A stretch of DNA of 64,000 nt from Bacillus_BA fengqiuensis (GCA_030813035.1 JAUSTV010000001.1); one strand, 5' to 3'. Positions 1 to 8,579 are shown, counted from the stretch's first letter. Numbers and translations: made by a program. Notes: a model not told the origin generated them from the letters alone.

Positions 1-37
1 GCTAACTTCGTCGGCTAAAGCGAAGGAGGTCGTAGAC
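1..37 (+). promoter_or_regulatory. c-di-AMP (ydaO-type) riboswitch, 3' end only
   Basis: The window opens inside a structured leader. GCTAACTTCG followed by a GGC-AAAGC segment matches the conserved 3' block of ydaO-class c-di-AMP riboswitches (family consensus GCTAACCTCGTAAGC), and it compares well with the two complete copies in this window near 10.2 and 35.6 kb. The 5' half lies outside the window. AAGGAGGTC (24-32) can pair with GACCACCTT and so compete with the terminator that follows. It precedes kdpFABC by about 600 bases on the same strand, so control of kdp is an inference. Confidence 0.6.
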
Positions 38-58
38 CACCTTATAAGGTGTTTTTTT
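38..58 (+). terminator. Riboswitch-linked intrinsic terminator upstream of kdp
   Basis: CACCTTATAAGGTG (38-51) is a short perfect palindrome followed directly by seven T residues. Its left arm also takes part in an alternative pairing with AAGGAGGTC, as expected for a riboswitch expression platform. Confidence 0.55.
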
Positions 59-609
59 GTGCGCTTTTTTACGCATGAGAACAATATCCTTATGCCAATA
101 GATGGTCTTTTTATTTTGCTTATTTACAGCATATAACTGAAAAAGTATGGGAGACAGAACGTAAAGAAAGCTATTGATGCTTGCTGGACGTTAAGTAGAC
201 CAATGAGTGCTTTTTCTCCAATCAACAATAAACCTTGCCTTATTTTAATAAGGCTGCAGATACATTTGTCTTTTGTTCGTGAACAGGACAGATGGATCTT
301 CAGGATTGTCGGTTTATTGCGGGGAAAAAGCAAGCATTGGTCTATTTTTTGTTTACGGGTAAATTTCATTTAAAAAGGGAGAGTACACGTAAATAAATCA
401 GCGTTCCGATACGGTTCTTCTCCCGGGGAGGAAACAGGAAATGGGTAAGGCGTTCATGATTGGTCAGGGGAATCCTTTTCTCAGATTTTAAGCGGTCTTG
501 ACTACTCACCTCCAGAATTTACACCTGGTTGAGTAAAAAAGGAAAAGAATTTTAGGAGGTGATTTCGTAAGCGCGGGATTTCTTACAAGCGATTTAGAGG
601 AGGGATAGC
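59..609 (+). other. Long kdp leader / intergenic region without a gene
   Basis: I find no convincing gene in these 550 bases. An 81-codon minus-strand frame (124-369) has no recognisable domain. A hairpin occurs at 503-535 (TACTCA, inner CCAG/CTGG, TGAGTA) without a T-run on the plus strand, so it is not a normal terminator here. A good ribosome-binding sequence (TTAGGAGGTGATTTCG) near 551-566 leads to only a three-codon frame. A kdp promoter probably lies within this stretch or upstream of the riboswitch. Confidence 0.4.
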
Positions 610-699
610 ATGGATATTGCAGCGATTGGAATAACAGCCGTTATGTTTGCTTTGTTTTATGGCTTTATTATGTTCTGTGACAAAATATTGCAGGATTAG
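610..699 (+). CDS. 29-residue membrane micropeptide upstream of kdpF
   Basis: An ATG at 610 follows AGAGGAGGG at about seven bases and opens a 29-codon frame ending at TAG 697-699. The peptide starts MDIAAIGITAV, is one hydrophobic helix, and ends in an FxxCDKxLQD-like tail. It is the first gene of the kdp set, 12 bases before kdpF. Small proteins of the general form MD-hydrophobic-CDxL occur next to kdpF in other bacteria, so this may be an additional Kdp subunit or assembly peptide. That role is inferred; the ribosome-binding site and position are seen. Confidence 0.6.
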   Translation: MDIAAIGITAVMFALFYGFIMFCDKILQD

Positions 700-711
700 G
701 GAGTGAAAACA

Positions 712-789
712 ATGGTTTTCTTATTAGTACTAGTTTTAGGGCTTTCAGTTTATTTAATTGATGCACTTATACATCCTGAAAGATATTAA
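712..789 (+). CDS. kdpF: KdpF, small subunit of the Kdp potassium ATPase
   Basis: A 25-residue single-helix peptide ends in IDALIHPERY, matching the hallmark end of KdpF (ALxxPERF). KdpF is a membrane peptide that stabilises the KdpABC complex. AGGGAG (697-702) is nine bases before ATG 712. An in-frame GTG at 703 abuts that site and is less likely. kdpA follows after 23 bases with its own GGAGGAG. Length and sequence are normal for the family. Confidence 0.85.
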   Translation: MVFLLVLVLGLSVYLIDALIHPERY

Positions 790-812
790 TTTTCATTTCG
801 GAGGAGAAAAAA

Positions 813-2486
813 ATGGATTTTTTACAAATCGGCCTTGTGCTGGCATTGGTTATTCTTCTTGCTATCCCAATGGGAACATACATGGCCCGGGCGTTTGCGC
901 TGGAAGAAACAAAGCTTGATCGAGTTTTTGGAGGGATTGAGAAGGGGATTTATAAAATCTCGGGTATCACTCCATCATCTATGTCCTGGAAACAATACGC
1001 AAAAGCATTGTTACTGAGTAACCTGGTGATGTTTGGCATTTGCTACTTGATTGTGAGATTACAAGATGTTTTGCCGGGAAACCCGAGCAACATTCCCGCT
1101 ATGGATCCATTATTGTCTTTTAATACAATTTCAAGCTTCTTAACGAATACAAATTTACAGCACTACAGCGGAGAATCAGGATTATCGTACTTATCTCAAA
1201 TGGCTGTCATTATGTATCTGATGTTTACGACACCTGCAACAGGGTTGGCATTATGTATCGCATTTTTCCGCGGGCTTACAGGTCAAAAGAATATCGGGAA
1301 CTTTTATGTAGATTTAGTTCGCTCTCATACTCGTATTCTTATTCCTTTGTCCATTGTAGTAGGCCTTTTCCTTGTAGGGCAGGGGGTACCGCAGACATTA
1401 AGCCCGACTGCTGCAGTTACTACGCTGGAAGGTACGGAACAGCAAATTGCACGCGGACCGGTAGCTGCTTTGGAATCTATTAAACATTTAGGAACGAACG
1501 GTGGGGGATTCTTCGGAGTGAACTCGGCGCATCCATATGAAAATCCTACTCCACTCTCCAACGTGATTGAAATTTTATCGATGTTTTTAATTCCGGCATC
1601 ACTTCCTTTAGTATTTGGCCACATGGCACGCAGCCGAAAGCAGGGATGGATCTTATTTTCAACAATGGGTATTATGTTCCTTGCATTTTTATCGTTAGCT
1701 TATTTCAGTGAAGCAAACGGAAACCCCGCTTTGGAGAAAATTGGGCTGTCTCAAGCGGAGGGAAGCATGGAAGGAAAAGAAGTTCGGTTCGGAATTGCAC
1801 AAAGTGCGTTATTTACAACGGTCACAACGGCTGCTACGACCGGTACGGTCAATAATATGCATGATACGTTAACACCGTTGGGGGGCATTGTTCCATTGGG
1901 TGAAATGATGCTGAACTGTGTGTTTGGCGGTGACGGGGTCGGTACGATTAATATTTTGATGTATGCCATTCTCGCTGTATTCCTGGCTGGCCTGATGGTG
2001 GGACGTACGCCGGAATTTTTAGGGCGAAAAATCGAAGGCAAGGAAATGAAACTAATCGCCATTACCATCCTGATCCATCCAATCATCATTTTAGTCCCGA
2101 GTGCCGTTGCGCTGGCTGCAGAAATGGGAGCGTCCGCTATCTCAAACCCGGGATTCCATGGAATTTCACAAGTGGTATATGAATTTACATCATCTGCTGC
2201 CAATAATGGATCTGGCTTTGAAGGATTGGGAGATAACACACCATTTTGGAATATCTCAACAGGAATTGTGATGCTTTTAGGAAGATATTTATCCATGATC
2301 GCGATGATTGCCGTTGCCGGTTCTTTGTTGGCGAAAACTCCTGTACCGGAGACATTAGGTACTTTTAAAACGGATAACAGCACCTTCCTGGTCATTTTAC
2401 TTTCGACCGTCTTAATCGTTGGGGCGCTTACGTTTTTCCCGGTACTGGCGCTTGGACCGATTGCAGAATGGCTGACCATTCGTTAA
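813..2486 (+). CDS. kdpA: KdpA, potassium-translocating channel subunit of KdpFABC
   Basis: This 557-residue polytopic membrane protein is the K+-selecting subunit of the high-affinity Kdp ATPase and belongs to the SKT (TrkH/KtrB-like) superfamily. Conserved KdpA segments are visible: GTNGGGFFGVNSAHPYENPT, the TTGTVNNMHDTLTP pore segment and SSAANNGSGFEGL. Length is normal. The start at ATG 813 has GGAGGAG about eight bases upstream. It is in operon with kdpF, kdpB and kdpC, with 35 bases between kdpA and kdpB. K+ enters through KdpA and is passed to KdpB for ATP-driven translocation. Confidence 0.97.
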   Translation: MDFLQIGLVLALVILLAIPMGTYMARAFALEETKLDRVFGGIEKGIYKISGITPSSMSWKQYAKALLLSNLVMFGICYLIVRLQDVLPGNPSNIPAMDPLLSFNTISSFLTNTNLQHYSGESGLSYLSQMAVIMYLMFTTPATGLALCIAFFRGLTGQKNIGNFYVDLVRSHTRILIPLSIVVGLFLVGQGVPQTLSPTAAVTTLEGTEQQIARGPVAALESIKHLGTNGGGFFGVNSAHPYENPTPLSNVIEILSMFLIPASLPLVFGHMARSRKQGWILFSTMGIMFLAFLSLAYFSEANGNPALEKIGLSQAEGSMEGKEVRFGIAQSALFTTVTTAATTGTVNNMHDTLTPLGGIVPLGEMMLNCVFGGDGVGTINILMYAILAVFLAGLMVGRTPEFLGRKIEGKEMKLIAITILIHPIIILVPSAVALAAEMGASAISNPGFHGISQVVYEFTSSAANNGSGFEGLGDNTPFWNISTGIVMLLGRYLSMIAMIAVAGSLLAKTPVPETLGTFKTDNSTFLVILLSTVLIVGALTFFPVLALGPIAEWLTIR

Positions 2487-2521
2487 TCAATTAAAACCTA
2501 GAAAGAGAAGGAGTCATTCCG

Positions 2522-4561
2522 ATGAATAGCAAGCGTAAAGCTACGATAAATAATGATATTGTCAAACAGGCTGCGATAGATGCTTTTAAAAAGATTAATC
2601 CGCGTACGATGGCCAAAAATCCTGTAATGTTTGTGGTTGAAATAGGCTTTTTCGTTACTGTCTTACTTGCTTTCCTGCCAGGATTGTTCGGTGAAGGAGA
2701 AAGTGCAGGCTATAATGCAGTAGTCAGCGTTATTTTATTCATCACGATTTTATTTGCCAATTTCGCTGAAGCATTAGCAGAAGGAAGAGGGAAAGCCCAG
2801 GCGAACAGCTTGAAAAAAACAAAGCAAGATACAAAAGCGAAGCTTCTTCAGAAAGACGGCACCATCAAGCTCATAAATTCAACTGATTTACGTAAAGGCG
2901 ATATCGTTTTGGTAGAAGCAAACGAGCTTATTCCAAGTGACGGTGAAATTATAGAGGGAGTTGCCGCGGTAGATGAATCTGCGATTACAGGTGAATCAGC
3001 CCCGGTCATTAAAGAATCGGGCGGAGATTTCAGCTCGGTAACAGGTGGAACCCGCGTCATAAGTGATCGTATTAAAATCTGTATTACGACAGACCCTGGT
3101 GAATCTTTCTTAGATCGGATGATTAGTTTAGTAGAAGGTGCCAAACGCCAAAAAACACCGAATGAGATTGCATTGAATACACTGCTCGTCAGTTTAACGT
3201 TAATCTTTTTGATCGTTTGTACGACTCTTGTGCCTATATCTGCTTACGTCGATGCCAAAATACCAATCGCCACATTGATTGCTTTATTGGTTTGCTTGAT
3301 TCCAACGACAATCGGAGGGCTGCTCTCTGCGATTGGGATTGCAGGAATGGACCGTGTCACCCAGTTTAATGTGATTGCGATGTCCGGTAAAGCGGTGGAA
3401 GCGGCAGGGGATATTAACACGATTATTCTTGATAAAACGGGCACCATCACACACGGTAACCGAATGGCATCTGTCTTTATCCCCGTAAATAAAGTATCAA
3501 AGGATGACTTACACCGAGTGGCGCTTCACACATCTCTTCATGATGAAACGCCAGAAGGCAGATCCATTATCGAGTTGGCAAAAAAGTTAGGAGTTCCTCA
3601 ACAAGAGTTTTCATTAGAGGGTTCCGAAGGTATAGAGTTCAAAGCTGAGACACGCATGAGTGGAACGAACTTCGCAGATGGCCTTGAAGTCCGCAAAGGC
3701 GCTGTAGACGCGATTAAGCAATATGTGGTTGAAAAAGGCGGTTCTATCCCGGGTGATTTGGATGTGAGAGCCAAGGAAATTGCGACTGAAGGCGGAACTC
3801 CTCTAGCGGTAGCAGAAGGAAACCGAGTGCTGGGCTTAATTTATTTAAAAGACACTGTCAAGCCGGGAATGAGAGAACGATTTGATGAACTGAGAAAAAT
3901 GGGAATCAAAACTGTCATGTGTACAGGGGATAATCCGTTAACGGCCGCTACCATTGCACGTGAAGCGGGAGTGGACGATTTTATCGCAGAGGCAAAACCG
4001 GAAGATAAAATTGCGGTCATTAAGAAGGAACAATCACAAGGAAAACTCGTGGCTATGACGGGGGACGGAACGAACGACGCGCCTGCCCTTGCTCAAGCAG
4101 ATGTAGGACTTGCGATGAACAGCGGTACCATCGCAGCGAAGGAAGCAGCCAACATGGTAGATCTTGATTCAGATCCAACTAAAATTATTGAAGTTGTGGC
4201 AATCGGAAAGCAGCTGTTAATGACAAGGGGAGCCTTGACAACATTCAGTATCGCCAACGATGTGGCTAAGTATTTTGCCATTATTCCCGCGATGTTCATG
4301 TTGGCTATCCCGCAGATGAAAGCCTTGAATATTATGAATCTGGCGACACCTGAAAGTGCGATATTATCGGCCCTTATCTTTAATGCCGTCATTATTCCGC
4401 TGTTGATACCTTTGGCGATGAAAGGCGTTAAATATGTTCCGATGAGTGCAACCAAACTGTTAAACCGTAACCTGTTTATTTACGGATTAGGCGGAGTGAT
4501 TGCCCCTTTTATCGGAATCAAAATCATTGATTTGCTCTTAGTGTTATGTAATCTGACATGA
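2522..4561 (+). CDS. kdpB: KdpB, catalytic P-type ATPase subunit
   Basis: This 679-residue P-type ATPase powers K+ uptake by KdpFABC. The phosphorylation motif DKTGTITHGN has its aspartate at residue 304. The actuator-domain TGES motif lies within ITGESAPVIKESGGD; the TGES serine is the inhibitory phosphosite known in E. coli KdpB. The hinge GDGTNDAPAL is intact. ATG 2522 is preceded by AGAAGGAG. All catalytic motifs are present, so the enzyme should be functional. It is translated from the same unit as kdpA and kdpC (26-32 bases apart). Confidence 0.97.
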   Translation: MNSKRKATINNDIVKQAAIDAFKKINPRTMAKNPVMFVVEIGFFVTVLLAFLPGLFGEGESAGYNAVVSVILFITILFANFAEALAEGRGKAQANSLKKTKQDTKAKLLQKDGTIKLINSTDLRKGDIVLVEANELIPSDGEIIEGVAAVDESAITGESAPVIKESGGDFSSVTGGTRVISDRIKICITTDPGESFLDRMISLVEGAKRQKTPNEIALNTLLVSLTLIFLIVCTTLVPISAYVDAKIPIATLIALLVCLIPTTIGGLLSAIGIAGMDRVTQFNVIAMSGKAVEAAGDINTIILDKTGTITHGNRMASVFIPVNKVSKDDLHRVALHTSLHDETPEGRSIIELAKKLGVPQQEFSLEGSEGIEFKAETRMSGTNFADGLEVRKGAVDAIKQYVVEKGGSIPGDLDVRAKEIATEGGTPLAVAEGNRVLGLIYLKDTVKPGMRERFDELRKMGIKTVMCTGDNPLTAATIAREAGVDDFIAEAKPEDKIAVIKKEQSQGKLVAMTGDGTNDAPALAQADVGLAMNSGTIAAKEAANMVDLDSDPTKIIEVVAIGKQLLMTRGALTTFSIANDVAKYFAIIPAMFMLAIPQMKALNIMNLATPESAILSALIFNAVIIPLLIPLAMKGVKYVPMSATKLLNRNLFIYGLGGVIAPFIGIKIIDLLLVLCNLT

Positions 4562-4593
4562 GTGAAAAATAAAAAACAAAAGGTGAAATGAAT

Positions 4594-5151
4594 ATGTTGA
4601 AAAATGTGCGTATTGCCCTTGTATTGTTACTTATATGCGGTGTCGTTTATCCTTTGGGGATGACCGGAATCTCGAAACTGATGATGCCCGCAAAAGCGGA
4701 AGGCAGTCTTATTACGAATGAAGATGGGAAAGTAGTCGGCTCCGAGTTGATCGGACAAACATTTAAGGATCCAAAATACTTCAGCGGTCGTGTTTCTTCT
4801 ATAGAATATAACGCAGCAGGTTCCGGTTCAGGAAACTATGCTCCTTCTAATGAAGAGATGATTGAACGTACGAAAAAAGATATAGAGTCTTTCCTAAAAG
4901 CAAATCCGGATGTTAAAAAGAGCGATATTCCGGCAGATCTTTTGACAAACTCGGGGTCAGGTCTTGACCCTCACATTTCTCCAATGGCAGCGAAAATTCA
5001 AGTTCCTAGAATTGCTGAATTAAGGGGAATAGATGAGAATGTGCTGTATACGTTAATTAAAGAACATACAGAAGGACGTCAGTGGGGAGTTTTTGGAGAA
5101 CCAAGGGTGAACGTTTTAAATCTAAACATGGAATTAGATCGTTTGAAATAG
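4594..5151 (+). CDS. kdpC: KdpC subunit
   Basis: KdpC is a single-span membrane protein with an extracytoplasmic domain that raises ATP affinity and stabilises KdpFABC. The protein starts MLKNVRIALVLLLICG, then carries the family motifs GSELIGQ, YFSGRVSS, YNAAGSGSGNYAPSN, GLDPHISP and GVFGEPRVNVLNLN. I chose ATG 4594 over ATG 4588 because the AAAGGTG site lies eight bases before 4594 but only two before 4588. Length (185 residues) is normal. A hairpin pair, not a clear terminator, separates it from the KdpD-like gene. Confidence 0.93.
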   Translation: MLKNVRIALVLLLICGVVYPLGMTGISKLMMPAKAEGSLITNEDGKVVGSELIGQTFKDPKYFSGRVSSIEYNAAGSGSGNYAPSNEEMIERTKKDIESFLKANPDVKKSDIPADLLTNSGSGLDPHISPMAAKIQVPRIAELRGIDENVLYTLIKEHTEGRQWGVFGEPRVNVLNLNMELDRLK

Positions 5152-5162
5152 GGAAATGACGA

Positions 5163-5269
5163 GGGTGTCCCAAAACCATGAAAAGCGATGTGTTTCTGGG
5201 ATACCCCATAAAATGAATCGTCATGAAGAAACCGGCAAATTCAAGGTTCTCGTGACGATTCATTTTATG
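5163..5269 (+). repeat. Two adjacent hairpins between kdpC and the KdpD-like gene
   Basis: The first hairpin pairs GGGTGTCCCA (5163-5172) with TGGGATACCC (5197-5206). The second has a perfect 17-bp stem (5207-5223 with 5253-5269) and a 29-base loop. Neither is followed by a T-run. The first is related in style to the GGATGACCCAAAA hairpins of the dispersed repeats at 20.97, 23.7, 36.1 and 52.9 kb. It could uncouple kdpC and kdpD expression or protect mRNA ends; both are inferences. Confidence 0.65.
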
Positions 5270-5353
5270 AAAAAGACTTCTTGCAGAATAGATGAGCAGG
5301 TTTCGTTTTTGCTGCTTTTTTCGGTACATCGTTTAAAAAGAGAGGGATGGAAC

Positions 5354-7705
5354 ATGAATGAACGTTTTCGACGAAAGACCCCTGAAGAGCTGTTTTTATC
5401 TATTTCAAAACTACAACGAGGAAGATTAAAGATCATTTTGGGTGCCGTAAGCGGTGCAGGGAAAACATATCATATGCTGCTGGAAGGAAATATTCTCAAG
5501 AAAAAAGGAATAGATGTAGCGATCGGTGTGATTGGTACTTCCAATCGTCCGAAGGTAGTAGAGCAAATCGGAGAGTTAGAAATTCTTAAACCCATTCAAT
5601 GGTATAAGGATGGAGAGGTTAGGTATGATTTAAATCTGGAGGCCATTCTTGCAAGAAATCCAGAGGTTGTATTAATAGATCATTTAGCTCATCAAAACCG
5701 GCCGGATGCGAAAAATCATACACGTCTTGAAGACGTGATAGAACTTATCAATCACCAGATTAGTGTGATTACGACGATCAATATATATGAACTTGACGGC
5801 GCAAGAGAAGTTGCAGAAAAGTTAACAAGGGTAAAAGTTAAGGTGGATGATTGTGTACCGGATAATACGTTAGCGATGGCTGATGAAGTAAAGCTGTTGG
5901 ATGTGACACCGGAAGCTATCTTAAAACGTTTGCAAGAAGGAAGTATTGAAGAGGATGATCATAGAAGTAAGGCGAGGGAAAAGTTGTTTCAAAGGGATAA
6001 CATAGCCATGCTAAGGGAACTTTCTTTGCGATTTTTAGCTGGTGAAGTAAACGAGGATTTGGACGATTATAGGGAGAAACACGGTTTAGTAGGCGCTTCG
6101 GGTGCTGCTGAGAGAATTCTCGTCTCGGCTCAATATCATTGGAATGGTTCTATTTTAATTAGGCGAGGTCACCAAATTGCCAAGCGTTTGGGCGGTGATT
6201 TGTATGTGGTTTGTTTCCGTTCTCCTAACCAGCCTTTTTCAAATGAGGAAGCCACTTTTAAACGCTCTATCAAAAAGCTGGTGGATAAGCTGGAGGGTCA
6301 TTTTGAGGAGCTTCCAATTGTGCAAGAAGATGTGGCAGAAGAAATTGTAGCGTATGCCATGAAAAACAATGTCACGAGAATTGTCATGGGACAATCAAAG
6401 AGAAGTCGTTGGGAAGAGATTTGGCATGGCTCCATCATTAACAAGATATTAAGGAAGACAAGGAATGTTGATATTTTTATCGTAGCCGATCGAGCTGAGG
6501 TGGAGGGAGAAAGAGTTCTTCCGGCTAAGCAGGATAAGGCAGAGAAATCCAATCCTTATCGAAGGCTTTCTCCAATGGAAGTAGAAGAAGAAATCCATAA
6601 AATAAAGCGAGGAACACTAAAGGTTTATGTTGGAGCTGCCCCTGGAGTGGGCAAAACATATACGATGCTTCGGGAAGCCAACGAGTTAAAAAAGAAAGGC
6701 ATCGACATAGTCATTGGTCTGTTAGAGACACACGGACGTAAAGAAACGATCGAGCAAATTGGAGAATTAGAAATCATTCCAAGAGAAAAAATTCATTATA
6801 AAAATGTCGTATTGGAAGAAATGGACACAAAGTCCATTATAAAGAGAAATCCTGAAGTTGTCTTGATTGACGAATTAGCGCACACCAATGTCCCGGGAAG
6901 TAAACATCTCAAAAGATATCAAGATGTAGAAGAAATTTTAAAGGGAGGTATATCCGTGATTTCTACCATGAATATTCAACACCTTGAGAGTCTAAATGAC
7001 AGTGTTGAACAAATTACGGGTGTCCGGGTAAGGGAAACTGTTCCGGACAGGGTACTGAGAATGGCCAATGAAATCGAGCTGATTGATATCTCTCCTAAAT
7101 CACTGAGGCAAAGGATGAGAGAAGGAAATATTTATGCTCAGGAAAAAGTGGAGCAAGCACTCAATCACTTCTTTAAAACCGGAAATTTAATTGCGCTGCG
7201 TGAGTTGGCTTTGCGTGAAGTAGCAGATGATGTCGACGAGAGACTGGAATCATGGGAGAGGAAACAGGCATTAAGAGGGCCTTGGAGAAAACAGGAAGTC
7301 ATTTTCGTTTGTATTAATCTTGGTTCCAATAGTGAACGGCTTATTCGACGGGGGTTTCGAATCGCCTATCGTTTAAAAGCTGTTTGGCATGTCGTTTATG
7401 TGAAAGACCATCATCCAATAACGGAAGAGGAAGAAAAGAACTTGTTGAAGGCAAAGTCACTAACCGAAAGTCTGGGCGGTAATTTTGAAACGCATGAAAC
7501 GACAGACCGCCGAAAAGTTGTAAAAAAAATTGTAGAGCAACTTAAGGACAAACAGGCCACTCAAGTCATCATTGGACAATCTGCACGTACTCGAAGGGAA
7601 GAAATATGGAAAGGGTCAGTTGTCCAGAAATTATTAAGGGAGACTCGCCATCTCGATGTATTAGTAGTCTCGGATCATAGGCCAGAAAAAACGGACTGTT
7701 CCTAA
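5354..7705 (+). CDS. Tandem KdpD sensor-module protein (KdpD-USP)x2, no histidine kinase
   Basis: This 783-residue protein consists of two consecutive KdpD N-terminal sensor modules, each a KdpD ATPase-like domain followed by a USP-like domain. It has no membrane spans and no kinase core. The second copy is canonical: Walker A GAAPGVGKT (427-435), ETHGR and VVLIDELAHTNVPGS. The first copy is degenerate: GAVSGAGKT (30-38), GTSNR and VVLIDHLAHQNRPDA, so the Walker B glutamate is replaced. Both USP parts end in GQS-rich segments (GQSKRSRWEEIW, GQSARTRREEIW). In S. aureus the KdpD USP domain binds c-di-AMP, so a cytosolic c-di-AMP or K+ sensor is plausible. ATG 5354 follows AGAGGG. No kdpE lies in the window. 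Confidence 0.9.
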   Translation: MNERFRRKTPEELFLSISKLQRGRLKIILGAVSGAGKTYHMLLEGNILKKKGIDVAIGVIGTSNRPKVVEQIGELEILKPIQWYKDGEVRYDLNLEAILARNPEVVLIDHLAHQNRPDAKNHTRLEDVIELINHQISVITTINIYELDGAREVAEKLTRVKVKVDDCVPDNTLAMADEVKLLDVTPEAILKRLQEGSIEEDDHRSKAREKLFQRDNIAMLRELSLRFLAGEVNEDLDDYREKHGLVGASGAAERILVSAQYHWNGSILIRRGHQIAKRLGGDLYVVCFRSPNQPFSNEEATFKRSIKKLVDKLEGHFEELPIVQEDVAEEIVAYAMKNNVTRIVMGQSKRSRWEEIWHGSIINKILRKTRNVDIFIVADRAEVEGERVLPAKQDKAEKSNPYRRLSPMEVEEEIHKIKRGTLKVYVGAAPGVGKTYTMLREANELKKKGIDIVIGLLETHGRKETIEQIGELEIIPREKIHYKNVVLEEMDTKSIIKRNPEVVLIDELAHTNVPGSKHLKRYQDVEEILKGGISVISTMNIQHLESLNDSVEQITGVRVRETVPDRVLRMANEIELIDISPKSLRQRMREGNIYAQEKVEQALNHFFKTGNLIALRELALREVADDVDERLESWERKQALRGPWRKQEVIFVCINLGSNSERLIRRGFRIAYRLKAVWHVVYVKDHHPITEEEEKNLLKAKSLTESLGGNFETHETTDRRKVVKKIVEQLKDKQATQVIIGQSARTRREEIWKGSVVQKLLRETRHLDVLVVSDHRPEKTDCS

Positions 7706-7759
7706 ATGTTCTTTATAAAATGAAACTGAAACTTATATATGAAAGAGGTAGTTCATAAT

Positions 7760-8179
7760 ATGAATGTGGCATTTTTTCTTATCCCTAAAAATGAACTTGT
7801 TTATATAAAATCCAATTCAACGATGCGTCAAGCTTTAGAGAAGATGGAATATCACCGATATTCAGCGGTTCCTTTAGTAGATGAAGAGGGGAGATATGCA
7901 GGCACGCTGACAGAGGGAGATTTACTGTGGAAATTAAAGAATACGCCTTCTTTAGATTTCAGTAATACTCATAAAGTGCATTTGCATGAAGTCTCTTTGC
8001 ACCGTTTCAATGAACCTGTAAAAATTGATGCGGAAATAGAAAGTCTTTTCTCGAGAGCAATCGAGCAAAACTTTGTGCCTGTTATAGATGACAATGGAAT
8101 TTTTATAGGAATTGTTAGAAGAAGAGAAATTATTGAATACTGTGCGAAAGGGTTATTGTTCAAACAACACTCTGCATGA
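7760..8179 (+). CDS. CBS-domain pair protein, downstream of the KdpD-like gene
   Basis: This 139-residue soluble protein is made of two CBS motifs: AVPLVDEEGRYAGTLTEGDL and FVPVIDDNGIFIGIVRRREI. CBS pairs usually bind adenine nucleotides, and in Firmicutes some bind c-di-AMP. The start is taken at ATG 7760 (MNVAFFLIPKNE) because AGAGGT lies 11 bases before it and the same N-terminus occurs in the paralogue at 62.7 kb. It follows the KdpD-like gene by 54 bases and ends before a strong terminator, so it is probably the last gene of the kdp unit. Its ligand is not shown by the sequence. Confidence 0.85.
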   Translation: MNVAFFLIPKNELVYIKSNSTMRQALEKMEYHRYSAVPLVDEEGRYAGTLTEGDLLWKLKNTPSLDFSNTHKVHLHEVSLHRFNEPVKIDAEIESLFSRAIEQNFVPVIDDNGIFIGIVRRREIIEYCAKGLLFKQHSA

Positions 8180-8212
8180 ATAAACAGTTTATTGTTAAAT
8201 TCTTTAATTTGA

Positions 8213-8247
8213 GGCAGACTTCACTGAATAGTGAGTCTGCCTTTTTT
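8213..8247 (+). terminator. Strong intrinsic terminator after the kdp/CBS unit
   Basis: GGCAGACTTCAC (8213-8224) pairs with GTGAGTCTGCC across a six-base loop and is followed by six T residues. Confidence 0.92.
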
Positions 8248-8285
8248 GGGCTATATGCTGTCATAGCACTTCTATCCGTTTTTAA

Positions 8286-8450
8286 TTATTTGGAATTCGC
8301 TTTCTCATCATCTCCACCATTGCTTTCATGATACATCTCATCAGGCTGAATCCGCTGGTCTTCGCGATTCTCGTTACCCTGAGTACAACCTGTGATGATT
8401 AATGAGACAGCTAAAACGATTACTAGTGATGTAATCCTTGCCTTTTCCAT
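8286..8450 (-). CDS. Small lipoprotein (54 residues)
   Basis: Read on the minus strand, the protein has a signal peptide MEKARITSLVIVLAVSL and a clear lipobox LIITGC. A short, very acidic, polar tail rich in E, D, N and Q follows. A GAGAGGA ribosome-binding site lies a few bases before the ATG at 8450. It would be exported and lipid-anchored. It sits downstream of the antiporter gene on the same strand and may be co-transcribed. No known family is recognised; the function is unknown. Confidence 0.75.
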   Translation of the reverse strand: MEKARITSLVIVLAVSLIITGCTQGNENREDQRIQPDEMYHESNGGDDEKANSK

Positions 8451-8510
8451 TGAAACATGTCCTCTCTTTTTATTTCTTATTCTATCCTGTATTTAAACAA
8501 ACTAGTTTAT

Positions 8511-8579
8511 TCATTTCACTTGTTTAGGAATCTTATGGATAGCTGCTTCATCCTGTCTGCTCATAAGTTTAGAAGACAT
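8511..8579 (-). CDS. Possible 22-residue micropeptide downstream of the antiporter
   Basis: An ATG at 8579 is preceded by GGAGGTCG at about six bases and opens a 22-codon hydrophilic, Lys/Gln-rich frame ending with TGA at 8511-8513. It starts 15 bases after the antiporter stop codon. The site is good, but the peptide resembles nothing known to me. It may be a real micropeptide or a translational coupling device. Confidence 0.35.
   Translation of the reverse strand: MSSKLMSRQDEAAIHKIPKQVK

Noticed and set aside
124..369. An 81-codon minus-strand frame in the kdp leader
   Set aside because: No ribosome-binding site, no domain, composition rich in K, L, I and C as in random AT-rich DNA.
390..545. 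A second c-di-AMP riboswitch directly before kdpF
   Set aside because: The segment has GGGGAGGAAACAGG and AATCCTTTTC, but lacks the diagnostic CAGCTAACCTCGTAAGC block; the real element is at the window start.
1751..2479. A 242-codon minus-strand frame inside kdpA
   Set aside because: It is an antisense shadow of a conserved membrane protein; no start signal or recognisable product.
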